NCBI GenBank assembly: GCA_965249185.1
Contig: CBDFLS010000002.1
Coordinates: forward strand, 1,922,001 to 1,986,000
DNA: 64,000 nt
Origin: CBDFLS01 sp965249185
GTDB taxonomy: Bacteria > Chloroflexota > Dehalococcoidia > Lucifugimonadales > Australimonadaceae
Direction of reading: 5' to 3'
Shown here: one piece after another, positions 6,736-15,320 of the stretch
How positions within the stretch are numbered: position 1 is the first letter of the stretch
Layout of the letters: the number at the start of each line of letters is the position of its first letter
The notes under the pieces: generated by a model
Databases searched by the model: none
The model's input: the letters and a program-made list of their open reading frames with translations, nothing else
What the model was told of the DNA's origin: nothing
Program-made: the position numbers and the translations under genes

Positions 6736-7737
6736 ATGCGACGCATCCTGACGTTCGGCATCGTGGTGGCGGTTGTGTCGCTGCTGGCGGCTGCGTGCGG
6801 CGGGGCGGATCCGGCGCCCACGTCCACGCCGACCAGCACGCCGGAGCCGACCGCAACACCGACGCCGGAGCCGGAACCCACCGATACCCCGACGACGCTA
6901 TCCACAGCAACGCCCACGGCCACGTTAGACCCCACGGCAACTACCGCGCCGCCGTCCACACCCACGAGCACCCCGAAGCCGACCGAGACACCCACCCCCA
7001 CCTCCGGGCCGACGCCCACCGCCCCGCGGATGGACCCCCCGGTGAATGTCACTACGCCGATACCTACCCCCACACCGATACCCTCACCTAGTCCCACCGG
7101 CACCGGGTCCACGGCCACTCCGGGAGAGGTCGCGCTGGGCCCCAGCAAGGACAACACCCTCTACTTCAGCATCACGGGAGGGTCCAGCAACGGAGCGGGC
7201 AGCTATATCTTTGTCGGCAACACTAACAGCGGCAGCGCCCGGCGGGCCGTGATCGCCTTCGACATAGCCAGCCAGGTCCCGGCCGGAGCCACTATCACCC
7301 AGGTCGTGCTCACCCTCAACATGTCCAGGAGCGTGACTGGCGCCCAGACGGTAAACCTGCACCGCTTGCTGGCGGACTGGGGCGAAGGGGCATCCGATGC
7401 GTCCGGCCAAGAGGGAGGGGGAGCCAACGCCAGCTCCGGTGACGCCACGTGGACCCACCGGTTTTTCAGCACCACGAACTGGCAAACGCCCGGAGGCGAC
7501 TTCTCACCGACGGTCAGCGCCAGCACATCCGTGGGGCCCATTGGCGGCTATATCTGGGGTTCCACCGCCCAGATGGTGGCCGACGTCCAGGGATGGCTCG
7601 ACAACCCAACGGCCAACTCCGGATGGGTGCTCATAGGAAACGAGGCGTCGAACAAGACCACCAAGCGTTTCGACTTCAAGGAGAACGGCACCGCAGCCAA
7701 ACACCCGGTGCTGTCCATCTCCTACAGCATGCCGTAA
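6736..7737 (+). CDS. DNRLRE-domain lipoprotein with Thr/Pro-rich linker
   Basis: A 333-residue exported protein with signal and lipobox SLLAAAC (about residues 15-21). A low-complexity Thr/Pro/Glu linker runs from about 25 to 128. A beta-rich domain from about 135 to the end (DNTLYFSI, RRAVIAFDIASQVPAGATI, VVLTLNMS, NLHRLLADWGEG, TWTHRFF, DVQGWLDNP, KRFDFKENG) matches the DNRLRE domain of bacterial extracellular proteins. The linker would hold the domain away from the membrane. GAGGAGG lies 8 bases upstream of the start. The molecular function of the domain is not known. Confidence 0.85.
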   Translation: MRRILTFGIVVAVVSLLAAACGGADPAPTSTPTSTPEPTATPTPEPEPTDTPTTLSTATPTATLDPTATTAPPSTPTSTPKPTETPTPTSGPTPTAPRMDPPVNVTTPIPTPTPIPSPSPTGTGSTATPGEVALGPSKDNTLYFSITGGSSNGAGSYIFVGNTNSGSARRAVIAFDIASQVPAGATITQVVLTLNMSRSVTGAQTVNLHRLLADWGEGASDASGQEGGGANASSGDATWTHRFFSTTNWQTPGGDFSPTVSASTSVGPIGGYIWGSTAQMVADVQGWLDNPTANSGWVLIGNEASNKTTKRFDFKENGTAAKHPVLSISYSMP

Positions 7738-7867
7738 TTGAGCGTGGCGATGGACCGGAGACTGGGGTGGACCGGTCATCGACGGCGCATGTCTGGGCGC
7801 GTGGACGGATTCGATGACGGCGGTCCCTTGAGCAGTTCGCGAGAGTGGGCTGGCGTGCCTTCCCCTG

Positions 7868-8230
7868 CTATTGGGTGAGCACTTCCAGGCTATGGCCGTT
7901 TGGGTCCGGGAAATAGAAGCCCCGCCCGCCACGCCTGTCGTTGATTTGCATGTTGTCCTGGGCGTTGGGCTCGCTGCCGTAAGCGATTCCCTCGGCTTTC
8001 ACCCTCGCGAAGATGGCGTCGAACTCCTCGTCGCTAATGCGGAAGGCGTAGTGGTGGCTCTCGAAGCTCTCCCGGTTATCGAAGTCCAGCGTCAGGGTAT
8101 CGTTGACCTGGACCGGCGCGAAGTGCCCCATGGCCCCTTCGAACTTCAGTCCGAAGAGCCTGGCAAAGAATTCTGCCGAGGCGACTTTGTCTTTGGCGGG
8201 AACGATGGTGTGGTCCAGCACGATGGACAT
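7868..8230 (-). CDS. VOC-family (glyoxalase/bleomycin-resistance fold) protein
   Basis: A 120-residue single-domain protein of two beta-alpha-beta-beta-beta modules. Likely metal ligands are His in VLDHTIV, His in ESHHYAF and Glu in HSLEVL near the C-terminus. Start ATG at 8230 is chosen because AAGGAGGTG lies just upstream; the longer frame to 8302 adds non-conserved residues. Members are dioxygenases, isomerases or drug-binding proteins, and the substrate cannot be read from sequence. Confidence 0.87.
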   Translation of the reverse strand: MSIVLDHTIVPAKDKVASAEFFARLFGLKFEGAMGHFAPVQVNDTLTLDFDNRESFESHHYAFRISDEEFDAIFARVKAEGIAYGSEPNAQDNMQINDRRGGRGFYFPDPNGHSLEVLTQ

Positions 8231-8318
8231 GGGCACCTCCTTCGGCGGATAGCGGAACGGTTCTCCACGAAAGAAGCTAAGCCTGGAGCGGACGGGTGTC
8301 AAGGGCCGCCCCAGGGCT

Positions 8319-9767
8319 CTAGCCGCCGGGGGGCTGGACAGAAGGGCCCAGCGAGGGCCGGCGTGCGTCCCAGGGGTGGGCCGCGTCGTAGGCCGCGGAG
8401 GCGCTGAGCACGGCGGCGTCGGCGCCCTTGGGCCCGACTATGTGGAGACCCACAGGCAACCCCTCGCTCGTAAAACCGCAGGGGATGCTGGCGGCGGGAT
8501 TGCCGCTGAGGTTGAAGGGCGAGCAGAAGGGGGTGAACCCCCAGCGTGGGTCCACCGGTTGGCCGTCGATGCGCTCCGGCGGCTCGTCGATAGGGAAGGC
8601 GGGCACGGCCATGGTTGGGGTCACGAGCAGGTCGTAGTCTTGAAAGAAGCGCTCCGTGCGCCGCCGGTGCCACTCCAGGTCGCGCAGCGCCATGGAGTAT
8701 TGGGTGGCGGGCCAAGTGGAGGCGTGAGTGAGCCAGCTCAAGAGGGCAGGGGTGAGCAGGTGGCCCTGGTCCTTCAGCACGGGGCCCAGGCTTACGGCCA
8801 GATCGGTCAAGACCAGAACGGACCAGACTCGGACTGTCTGCTGCGGGTCGATGTCCGGCGTCTGCTCCTCCACCTCGGCGCCCAGCTCACCGAGCGCCCG
8901 GACCGCCCGCTCGGTCAGCCGCCGCACCTCCGGGTCCACGGGACAACCGCCCAGGGTGGGGCTCCATGCGATGCGAAGCCCCTGGAGGGTAGGCGCCTCC
9001 AGAGCCGCCAGGAAATCGGGCGGGGACTCCTGAATGCACAGGGCATCCCGGGGATCGGGGCCGGCGAGCACGGCCAGGAGGAGGGCCGCATCCCGGACGT
9101 TGTGGGCCATGGGGCCGTTCTGGGAGATGGCCTGCCAGCCGCCGGGCCCCTGGTAAGAGACGGGCACGCGGCCCGCGGTGGGTTTCATGCCATAGACGCC
9201 GCAGAAGCTGGCGGGAATGCGGATGGAGCCGCCGGCGTCGCTCCCGTTGGCCAGGGGGCAGAGCCCGGCGGCCAGGGCGGACCCGGCGCCGCCGCTGGAG
9301 CCGCCGCTGGTCCTGGTGGGGTCCCAGGGGTTGCGGCAGGGGTCTGCGACCTGGTTCTCGGTTGTGCCCTTCGAGCCGAACTCGGGCGTGTTGGTCTTGC
9401 CAAGGATGATCGCGCCCGCGGCCCGGATGCGCTCCACCGGGATGTCGTCTTGCTCCGGCACCCAGTCCTTGAAGAGGGCTGAACCCCTGGTGGTCCGGAT
9501 TCCCCGGGTGACGTTAAGGTCCTTGATGGCAATCGGCACGCCGTGGAGGGGCCCCAGCTCCTTGCCCGACGTGACCACGGCCTCGGCGGCGCGGGCCGCC
9601 TCCATGGCCTGATCCGCGGCCACGGTGATGTAGGCGCTGAGCTGCGGGTTCTGGGCCTCCGTGCGCTCCAGAAAGTGGGCGGTCAGCTCCACGGGCGAGA
9701 CGTTTCTGGCGCGGACCATCTCCGCCAGACGCCACGCTGGGGTGTAGGTAAGCTCATCCGACGACAT
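8319..9767 (-). CDS. Amidase-signature family hydrolase
   Basis: A 482-residue enzyme that hydrolyses a carboxylic amide. The Ser-cisSer-Lys triad is visible: Lys in PIAIKDLNV, the first Ser in the SGGSSGGAGSALAAG loop, and the nucleophilic Ser in GSDAGGSIRIPA. Start ATG 9767 follows GGAGGTG by 3 bases; the frame extends 12 codons further but without a ribosome site. It lacks evidence of gatC/gatB partners here, so a stand-alone amidase is more likely than tRNA amidotransferase GatA. Substrate unknown. Confidence 0.88.
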   Translation of the reverse strand: MSSDELTYTPAWRLAEMVRARNVSPVELTAHFLERTEAQNPQLSAYITVAADQAMEAARAAEAVVTSGKELGPLHGVPIAIKDLNVTRGIRTTRGSALFKDWVPEQDDIPVERIRAAGAIILGKTNTPEFGSKGTTENQVADPCRNPWDPTRTSGGSSGGAGSALAAGLCPLANGSDAGGSIRIPASFCGVYGMKPTAGRVPVSYQGPGGWQAISQNGPMAHNVRDAALLLAVLAGPDPRDALCIQESPPDFLAALEAPTLQGLRIAWSPTLGGCPVDPEVRRLTERAVRALGELGAEVEEQTPDIDPQQTVRVWSVLVLTDLAVSLGPVLKDQGHLLTPALLSWLTHASTWPATQYSMALRDLEWHRRRTERFFQDYDLLVTPTMAVPAFPIDEPPERIDGQPVDPRWGFTPFCSPFNLSGNPAASIPCGFTSEGLPVGLHIVGPKGADAAVLSASAAYDAAHPWDARRPSLGPSVQPPGG

Positions 9768-9841
9768 GGCACCTCCAAAAAGGATGCAGGGCCAAGAATG
9801 CACGGCCCCCAGGATACACGGCGTGTCCCGTGCGGGTCGCG

Positions 9842-10990
9842 CTAGCGCTCTCCAGGCCCTCCGTCCGGCACGAGGCGGCCGGGTGAGAAGGGCTCCATGG
9901 GGTAGTCGCTATGGCCCTCGACGATCTGCTGCGCCAGGTACTTTCCCGTGACCAGGGACATGAGGATGCCCTTTCTGCCGTGGCCGGTGGCCAGGAACAG
10001 GCCGCTCCATCCGGGCACGGGTCCGATGATAGGCATCTCGTCCCTCGAGAGGGGGCGCAGGCATGAGGAGACTTCGATCACTTGGGCGTCGACCAAGCGG
10101 GGGGCCAGGCGGAGGACGGCCCGCATGATCGACTCCCGGCCCTCGGGGGTGGCCTGGCGCACAAACCCCGCCATCTCCTCCGTGGTGCCAGCGTATACGC
10201 GGCCGCTGGGCTTGGGAAGGACGTATCCGCTCGAATGGAGGAGGGCATACTCGGGCGGCGCGCCATCGACGAGCAGATGGGTGATCTGACCGCGCAAGGG
10301 CACCACCGGCACGTCGAGCCCCATCCACGGGCCCGCGAACTGGCTCCAGGGGCCGTTGGCCACCACGACCGTCCCGGCGGGTACGGACTCATCTCCCAGG
10401 AGCACCCCGGTCACACGCTCGCCGTGGCGCTGGAGGCCGGTCACCTCACCGTGGCGGATGGTGGCGCCGTGGCGCTCGGCGGCCTGGGCCACGGCCAGGG
10501 CATACTGGTAGGACTCAAGCTGGAGCTCGTCCTGCGAGTAGGAGGCGCCCAGGTTCTCGTCGGTGAGCCAGGTGTCCATGGAGCGGAGAGCGGCGCTGTC
10601 GAGCCATGTGGCCCGCATGCCGTGCTCCTGAAACCATCTCGTCTGGGCCTGGCGCTCGGCCACCTCCTGCTCGGTGAAGGCGATGCGAAGGGTGGGGATG
10701 GGGGTAAGGTGGTAGTCGATGCCGGACTCCTCGACCAGGGTGGGCCCCATCTCCCGGTGGAGCGTAAGCCCCGCCAGACCGAGCTGTACGAAGGGGCCCG
10801 GGGGGCTGGTGGAGCGGCCCAACGGACCGAGCTCGCCGGCCGAGGCCCCCGACGCCTGGCTGCCGATGGCGTCGCGCTCCAGAATGAGGCAGCGCAGGCG
10901 GTGGTGCGCTCCCAGGAAGTATGCGGTGGCGCAGCCGATGACGCCTCCGCCTACGATGACAACGTCGGGACTCGCGGGTGCTGTGGGCAT
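9842..10990 (-). CDS. FAD-dependent oxidoreductase of the glycine oxidase/DadA (DAO) family
   Basis: A 382-residue flavoprotein. The N-terminal VVIVGGGVIGCATAYFL is a dinucleotide-binding Rossmann motif for FAD, and the C-terminal GHGRKGILMSL matches the second FAD-contacting segment of the DAO superfamily. Such enzymes oxidise amino acids or N-methyl amino acids such as glycine, sarcosine or D-amino acids. The ATG at 10990 gives a protein starting seven residues before the Rossmann strand; the longer frame runs through the neighbouring dUTPase-like gene out of phase and is rejected. The next upstream gene ends 55 bases away. Confidence 0.87.
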   Translation of the reverse strand: MPTAPASPDVVIVGGGVIGCATAYFLGAHHRLRCLILERDAIGSQASGASAGELGPLGRSTSPPGPFVQLGLAGLTLHREMGPTLVEESGIDYHLTPIPTLRIAFTEQEVAERQAQTRWFQEHGMRATWLDSAALRSMDTWLTDENLGASYSQDELQLESYQYALAVAQAAERHGATIRHGEVTGLQRHGERVTGVLLGDESVPAGTVVVANGPWSQFAGPWMGLDVPVVPLRGQITHLLVDGAPPEYALLHSSGYVLPKPSGRVYAGTTEEMAGFVRQATPEGRESIMRAVLRLAPRLVDAQVIEVSSCLRPLSRDEMPIIGPVPGWSGLFLATGHGRKGILMSLVTGKYLAQQIVEGHSDYPMEPFSPGRLVPDGGPGER

Positions 10991-11045
10991 GGTGGGGCCG
11001 GCGGCGAGATGTGCTGCGGGAGGCTTTTGAGAGGATGCGCTACTA

Positions 11046-11558
11046 TTACAGACGCTCGCCCTGGAAGAGGCCCGCGTAGGGCGCGTCGGTAGGCGTTTCC
11101 AGGGCCATGAACACCATCTGGAGGAGACGGGCGTTCCGCGACACTGAAAAGCCGTGGGCATTATAGACCACCAGCAGCGCCTGGGAACGGCCCTGGTACC
11201 CGGCATCCCACACGGCGTTGTGAATGGCCACGCCGCTGCGCAGGAGGCTGGAGCGGGGCTTGGCCAGCGCCATGATCGAGTCGGGCAGGCGCACCGCCTC
11301 GTTGAATGTGATGAGGTATGTCCCCGGCGGGAGGTGGATGAAGCCCGTCTCGTCAAAGGCCACCTCCTGGGTGGAGGACAGGCGGCGGTCTTCTTGGCCA
11401 CCGCCCAGGCGGCCGCCGTCCTGGAAGCGGGCCACGCTCTGGAGGGTCAGGTCGAAGCCGTTGGGCTGTAGCTGAAGCTCCAGGTCGACATGGCCTGATA
11501 CGAGGGGCGTCGGGCCCTTGAGCAACGCTCCGATCTGCTGGCGGGACAATACGCCCAT
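11046..11558 (-). CDS. dUTPase / dCTP deaminase-like nucleotide hydrolase
   Basis: A 170-residue protein of the trimeric dUTPase fold. The key motif PRSSLLRSGVAIHNAVWDAG, followed by YQGRS, is the substrate-binding region shared by dCTP deaminases and archaeal-type dUTPases. It removes dUTP or makes dUMP, keeping uracil out of DNA. The deaminase and dUTPase types cannot be separated with certainty by eye. Divergent to the small zinc-ribbon gene at 11763. Confidence 0.82.
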   Translation of the reverse strand: MGVLSRQQIGALLKGPTPLVSGHVDLELQLQPNGFDLTLQSVARFQDGGRLGGGQEDRRLSSTQEVAFDETGFIHLPPGTYLITFNEAVRLPDSIMALAKPRSSLLRSGVAIHNAVWDAGYQGRSQALLVVYNAHGFSVSRNARLLQMVFMALETPTDAPYAGLFQGERL

Positions 11559-11682
11559 AGCGGCTTCACCTGGGGGATAGCGGGCGACACTATAGGCGTG
11601 ACTTTGGCGCGTGTCAAAGGCGCTCTAGCTAGTGAATTTGCCAAATTGGGCAAAAAAAGCCCCGATTGATGGCATCACCCCC

Positions 11683-11712
11683 TTGACGTAGCTGGTTTTA
11701 TCGTTCTACGAT
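11683..11712 (+). promoter_or_regulatory. Promoter of the 46-residue zinc-ribbon gene
   Basis: TTGACG (11683-11688) and TACGAT (11707-11712) are 18 bases apart, about 50 bases upstream of ATG 11763. A ribosome site AAGGAGG follows at 11750-11756. Confidence 0.6.
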
Positions 11713-11762
11713 GCTAGCGACCTCAGCAGGACAGCACTACTGAAGTAGTAAGGAGGCGATCG

Positions 11763-11903
11763 ATGCAAGGGTATTGTATGAAGTGTCGTGCGCAGCGAGA
11801 TATGCAGAACACGAAGCCGGTAACGTTGAAGAACGGTCGGCCGGCCACGCAGGGGACCTGTCCCAAGTGTTCGACCAAGATGTTCCGTATCGGCAAGGGA
11901 TAA
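11763..11903 (+). CDS. 46-residue zinc-ribbon protein (DUF5679-like)
   Basis: A very small protein starting MQGYCMKCRAQ and ending with CPKCSTKMFRIGKG. Its two CxxC knuckles are 25 residues apart and should bind one zinc. A strong AAGGAGG box lies 6 bases upstream, a promoter is visible, and a GC-rich terminator hairpin follows 24 bases after the stop, so this is a complete one-gene unit. The pattern matches the small DUF5679 proteins of Chloroflexota and Actinobacteria. Function unknown. Confidence 0.85.
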   Translation: MQGYCMKCRAQRDMQNTKPVTLKNGRPATQGTCPKCSTKMFRIGKG

Positions 11904-11927
11904 TAGTCCCATCTTATTCGTCGACCC

Positions 11928-11954
11928 AAGGGCCCGCCGTTTCGGCGGGCCCTT
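11928..11954 (+). terminator. Terminator hairpin after the small zinc-ribbon gene
   Basis: The 12-base-pair stem AAGGGCCCGCCG / CGGCGGGCCCTT has a 3-base loop and is followed by a weak T-rich CCTTGTATG. Confidence 0.7.
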
Positions 11955-12106
11955 CCTTGTATGTGCCGGCGGAGCCGGGCAGGTGGCTGTGGCAGTGTAT
12001 GATGGGCCTGCCGACGCCCCGGTGCATCTACATCTAAGGGTGGCCGCGCGCCGTTCCCCGCTTAACGCTGTCCCCACGCAACATTGCCCACGCAACACTG
12101 AATGAC

Positions 12107-12967
12107 ATGAACATCGACGTAGCACTCCAAGGGATCACTATCGGGTCTTTCACGCTCCGTTTCTATGCGCTCGCGCTGCTGACGGGCATGTTGATGGGCG
12201 TGGTCCTGGCCCGCCGCGAGGCACGCCGCTTGGGAGACGACCCGGAGCATGTGGTCAATATCGCTGTGCTGGGCGTCGTCCTTGGGCTGGTGGGCGCGAG
12301 GCTCTACCACGTCTTCGACCAGCAGTGGTGGCCCTATTTCCGGGCCAATCCGGAGCAGATCGTCCTGGGCATCCGGAACGGTGGACTGGGGATATTCGGC
12401 GCGATGGTGGGCGCTGTCCTCGCGTTGGCCATCTACGTCCGGTGGAAGCGGTTGCCCATGCTCCGGTGGCTGGATATCGGCGCACCCGCCTTTCTCCTGG
12501 GTCAGGCCTTGGGACGGTGGGGCAACTTCTTCAACCAGGAGCTGTACGGCCCACCTTCGGACCTACCGTGGGCATTCCCCATCAGTCTGGCCAACCGGGC
12601 GTCCGGCTACGAAGCATTCGAACGGTTCCATCCGCTCTTCCTCTACGAGTCGCTGCTGAGCCTGATGGGGGTGGTGGCGCTGCTCTACCTGGCGCGCCGT
12701 TTCGGCCCGTGGCTGCGAACGGGCGACATGGTGCTGCTCTACTTCATCTGGTACCCCGCCGAGCGGTTCGCGCTCGAGTTCCTTCGGCTGGACCCGTGGA
12801 CCCAGGGTGGAATCCCCATGGCCCAGTGGCTCACCGGCGCCAGTGTGCTGTTGGCTATAGCCACGCTGGTCTGGCGGCATCGCCGGCCCCGGTTCGCCGA
12901 TGAGGTGGAGGGGCCGCGCCGCCGTTCGCGGGCGTCCGAGCGGCGGCAGCGCCGGCGGACGGGCTAA
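12107..12967 (+). CDS. lgt: Phosphatidylglycerol--prolipoprotein diacylglyceryl transferase
   Basis: A 286-residue integral membrane enzyme that attaches diacylglycerol to the lipobox cysteine of prolipoproteins, the first step in lipoprotein maturation. Seven or so hydrophobic segments are visible. The family signature reads GQALGRWGNFFNQELYG at about residues 133-149, and a YFIWYPAERFALEFLR block contains the conserved C-terminal Glu and Arg. The last 30 residues are Arg-rich and probably cytoplasmic. It would process the two lipoproteins encoded 5 kb upstream. Confidence 0.95.
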   Translation: MNIDVALQGITIGSFTLRFYALALLTGMLMGVVLARREARRLGDDPEHVVNIAVLGVVLGLVGARLYHVFDQQWWPYFRANPEQIVLGIRNGGLGIFGAMVGAVLALAIYVRWKRLPMLRWLDIGAPAFLLGQALGRWGNFFNQELYGPPSDLPWAFPISLANRASGYEAFERFHPLFLYESLLSLMGVVALLYLARRFGPWLRTGDMVLLYFIWYPAERFALEFLRLDPWTQGGIPMAQWLTGASVLLAIATLVWRHRRPRFADEVEGPRRRSRASERRQRRRTG

Positions 12968-13203
12968 CAAGCGTGGCTGGATGCGGGTAGGCGAAGGCTT
13001 GACACTCCTCTCCAGCGTCCCTACCGTCGTTTCAGGTCGTTCCAAGAGCGTTTCGGAGTAGGGGTGGAGATGGCTCATCAAATGTTCCGCGCTCCGTGGC
13101 GTCCGGGCCATGCGGTCCCTGAGGGCCGGCCCGCCTGGGCCCTGAGCTGGGCGCCGTATGGTCGTCGGCACGTTTACGCGGGCTTGTTCTCGGCCACCGC
13201 GGA

Positions 13204-14790
13204 GTGCTGGCGTTGTACGCCGTGGTGGCGGGCCTGGTCCTGCTGCCGCTGTTCAGCGCCGGGAGCCCCCTGGGTGTGGACGCGCCCACCTTTCTGCACC
13301 TGGGCTTGGCCACGGAGCAAGCGCTCACCGGGAACCTGGGCGGAATCGTCTCCGACCCCTTCTGGTACGGGGGTTTTCCGTACCTGCAAGCCTACTCACC
13401 CCTGGGGTACGGGCTCATCGGCCTGGTGGCCGCCGCCACGCCGTTTCCTCTAGAGCTGGTCTACCGGGCGGCCCTTTTTGCGGCCTATGTGGCGATGGGC
13501 GCCAGCGCATACTGGCTGGCCCTGGAGTTCGGCCTGCGCAGGAGCATTGCCGTGTGGGCGGGGCTGCTGACCCTCGGCTCCTATCCCGTCTTCACTGGCC
13601 TGGGCATCTTCGGCTGGTTCTCCACACTGGTGGCGCTGCCCCTGGGAATCTTCGGGTACGTGCTTCTCGAGCGCGCGAATCGAACGCAGAGCGGTCGGCT
13701 CGCCGTTTGGGGAGGCGTCCTGTTCGCCGGCTGCCTGCTGGCGCATCATATGACGGCCATTGGCCTGGCGCTGGGACTGGCGCCTTGGCTGCTCTACCAG
13801 CTCTGGAGCGGCGCGGGGGACCGGCGGAGGCTGATCAGGAATATAGCCCTCTTCTCCGCGGGCGGCCTAGCGGTGGGAGGGCTGTGGGGTGTCTTCTTTC
13901 TGGCCCATATCTTGAGCGTGGGCTTCGAGCGGGAGCTGGCGGGGAACTGGCGGTTCAGCTTGGAGGACTACCGAGGCAGGCTGCTCGACCGGGAGCTGAT
14001 CGGCGTCGAGATCTACCCCTCCTATCTGGGTTGGGTGCAGGTGCCTCTGGCGGCTGGAGGAGTGTTGCGGGCGCTGCTCTCACCGGGCCGGATGCGGGGT
14101 CCGGCTATCGTCCTGATCGTCCTGACCTGGTTCAGCCTCGGCGCCGTGGGGATGCCGCTGGTCAACTATTACTCCTTCTCCGGGCTGGACGTGGCACGGT
14201 TTACGCTCTTCATGACGCCTTTCATGGCCCTCATGGGCGCCTACTTGCTTTCGGAGGTGCTGGGCGATGCGCGCACGCTCCAATTGAAGCTGCTCCTGCC
14301 CGCATGGGTGGCGTCCGGAGCGGTCGGGCTGGGGGCGGCACTCCTGCTGGTGCTGCCCGCCATAGACGTGAAGGACGCCCGCCCAACCCTGTTGCCTATC
14401 TCCGCCGGCGAGGAGCTGGACCTGGCCATGGAGTGGCTGGTGGGAGAGACGGAGGAGGATGCCACCGTTCTGGCGGTGGGGTTCCGGAACTGGGACGCTT
14501 ACTGGGTCCCGCTCCGTTCCGGCCGGCCCTTGATGGACGGCTGGTACGACGAGGGGGCGGACGATTGGCGGACGATCCGGGAGATGCGGCACATGGGCTG
14601 GTTCGGCAGGGTGGACGCGCTCCGTCTCTGGGAGATCATGGGGAAGAGGGACACGGACTATCTGATGGTGTGCCAGGGGGACTTCTGGGACAGCCCACAT
14701 AAGTACGATGAGATTGTCAGCCAGGACACCTTCTTGTTCGAGGAGCGGGCATCGTGGCCCAGCCTCATTATCTACGAACGGATCGGCTAG
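13204..14790 (+). CDS. Large multi-pass membrane protein (PTPS-related/GT-C-like)
   Basis: A protein of about 528 residues with some ten hydrophobic helices. The early segment DPFWYGGFPYLQAYSPLGYGL resembles the 6-pyruvoyl-tetrahydropterin-synthase-related membrane family, which has a GT-C glycosyltransferase-like layout. A soluble C-terminal part (about 390-528) is rich in Trp and Asp. A lipid-linked-sugar transferase role is plausible but not shown. The GTG at 13204 is the annotated start; the frame stays open upstream and reads into a further hydrophobic stretch, so the true start may be earlier. Confidence 0.72.
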   Translation: MLALYAVVAGLVLLPLFSAGSPLGVDAPTFLHLGLATEQALTGNLGGIVSDPFWYGGFPYLQAYSPLGYGLIGLVAAATPFPLELVYRAALFAAYVAMGASAYWLALEFGLRRSIAVWAGLLTLGSYPVFTGLGIFGWFSTLVALPLGIFGYVLLERANRTQSGRLAVWGGVLFAGCLLAHHMTAIGLALGLAPWLLYQLWSGAGDRRRLIRNIALFSAGGLAVGGLWGVFFLAHILSVGFERELAGNWRFSLEDYRGRLLDRELIGVEIYPSYLGWVQVPLAAGGVLRALLSPGRMRGPAIVLIVLTWFSLGAVGMPLVNYYSFSGLDVARFTLFMTPFMALMGAYLLSEVLGDARTLQLKLLLPAWVASGAVGLGAALLLVLPAIDVKDARPTLLPISAGEELDLAMEWLVGETEEDATVLAVGFRNWDAYWVPLRSGRPLMDGWYDEGADDWRTIREMRHMGWFGRVDALRLWEIMGKRDTDYLMVCQGDFWDSPHKYDEIVSQDTFLFEERASWPSLIIYERIG

Positions 14791-14818
14791 GGCGGGCCGA
14801 GCTTCGCTGCCGCGGGGG

Positions 14819-15320
14819 TTATCGGAACAGCCGCCGGAGCAGGCCGCCACGCGGGGGCTGGGGCGAGATGGGACTGACGGGTCCATCAGCGATGATGGAG
14901 GCGGGGTTGTCGTAGAGGAGGGCGTGGGTGGCATCAGCGCCCACCAGCTCCGTCACGCGGGATGCGGCGCTGGCCAAGAAAGGCTCTCGAAGGCCCGTGG
15001 GCCGGTGGGTGTCGGAAGCTAGGATGTGCACCAGGCCGCGCCGGAGCATCTCCTCGGCGGCGTGCCGGGCCCTGGCGCCGAAGCCGCCCGCCACGCTGGT
15101 GGCGGTCACCTGGGCTAGGGCCCCATGCTCCACGAGCTCCTCCAGATACGCCAGGTTCTCCTGCAAGGGGACGATGCGATCCACGTGGGCCAGCACGGGC
15201 ACGACGCCCAGGAGCTGGACTTGGAACAGCACCTCCTGGGTGTAGTTGGCCCACTGCATGGCGTCGAACTCCACCAGCATGTACCGAGAGCCGTTGAGGC
15301 TCAGGCAGCGCTTTTCCTTA
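14819..15320 (-). pseudogene. CpsB/CapC-type PHP tyrosine phosphatase, C-terminal fragment
   Basis: The 3' part of a PHP-fold protein-tyrosine phosphatase interrupted by an insertion sequence. Visible motifs are LAHVDRI and LASDTHRP, which carry metal ligands of this family. Removing the element and one copy of the 7-base duplication (TAAGGAA on this strand) rejoins it in frame to the fragment at 16166-16477, giving about 268 residues, the family's usual size. CpsB-type enzymes dephosphorylate the tyrosine-rich tail of the CpsD kinase that controls polysaccharide export. Confidence 0.88.

Noticed and set aside
8376..9482. A 368-codon plus-strand frame
   Set aside because: Antisense to the amidase, whose catalytic motifs are all visible.
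10082..11092. A 336-codon plus-strand frame
   Set aside because: Antisense to the FAD oxidoreductase, with no motif of its own.
13064..13453. Frame with ATG 13070 (MAHQMF...) as the true start of the membrane protein with a frameshift
   Set aside because: The upstream frame has no hydrophobic continuity with the membrane protein. The in-frame GTG is simpler, though the start remains uncertain.
13158..14702. A 514-codon frame overlapping the membrane protein
   Set aside because: It is Arg/Gly/Pro-rich with no hydrophobic segments. The other frame gives clear membrane helices and a family-like motif.
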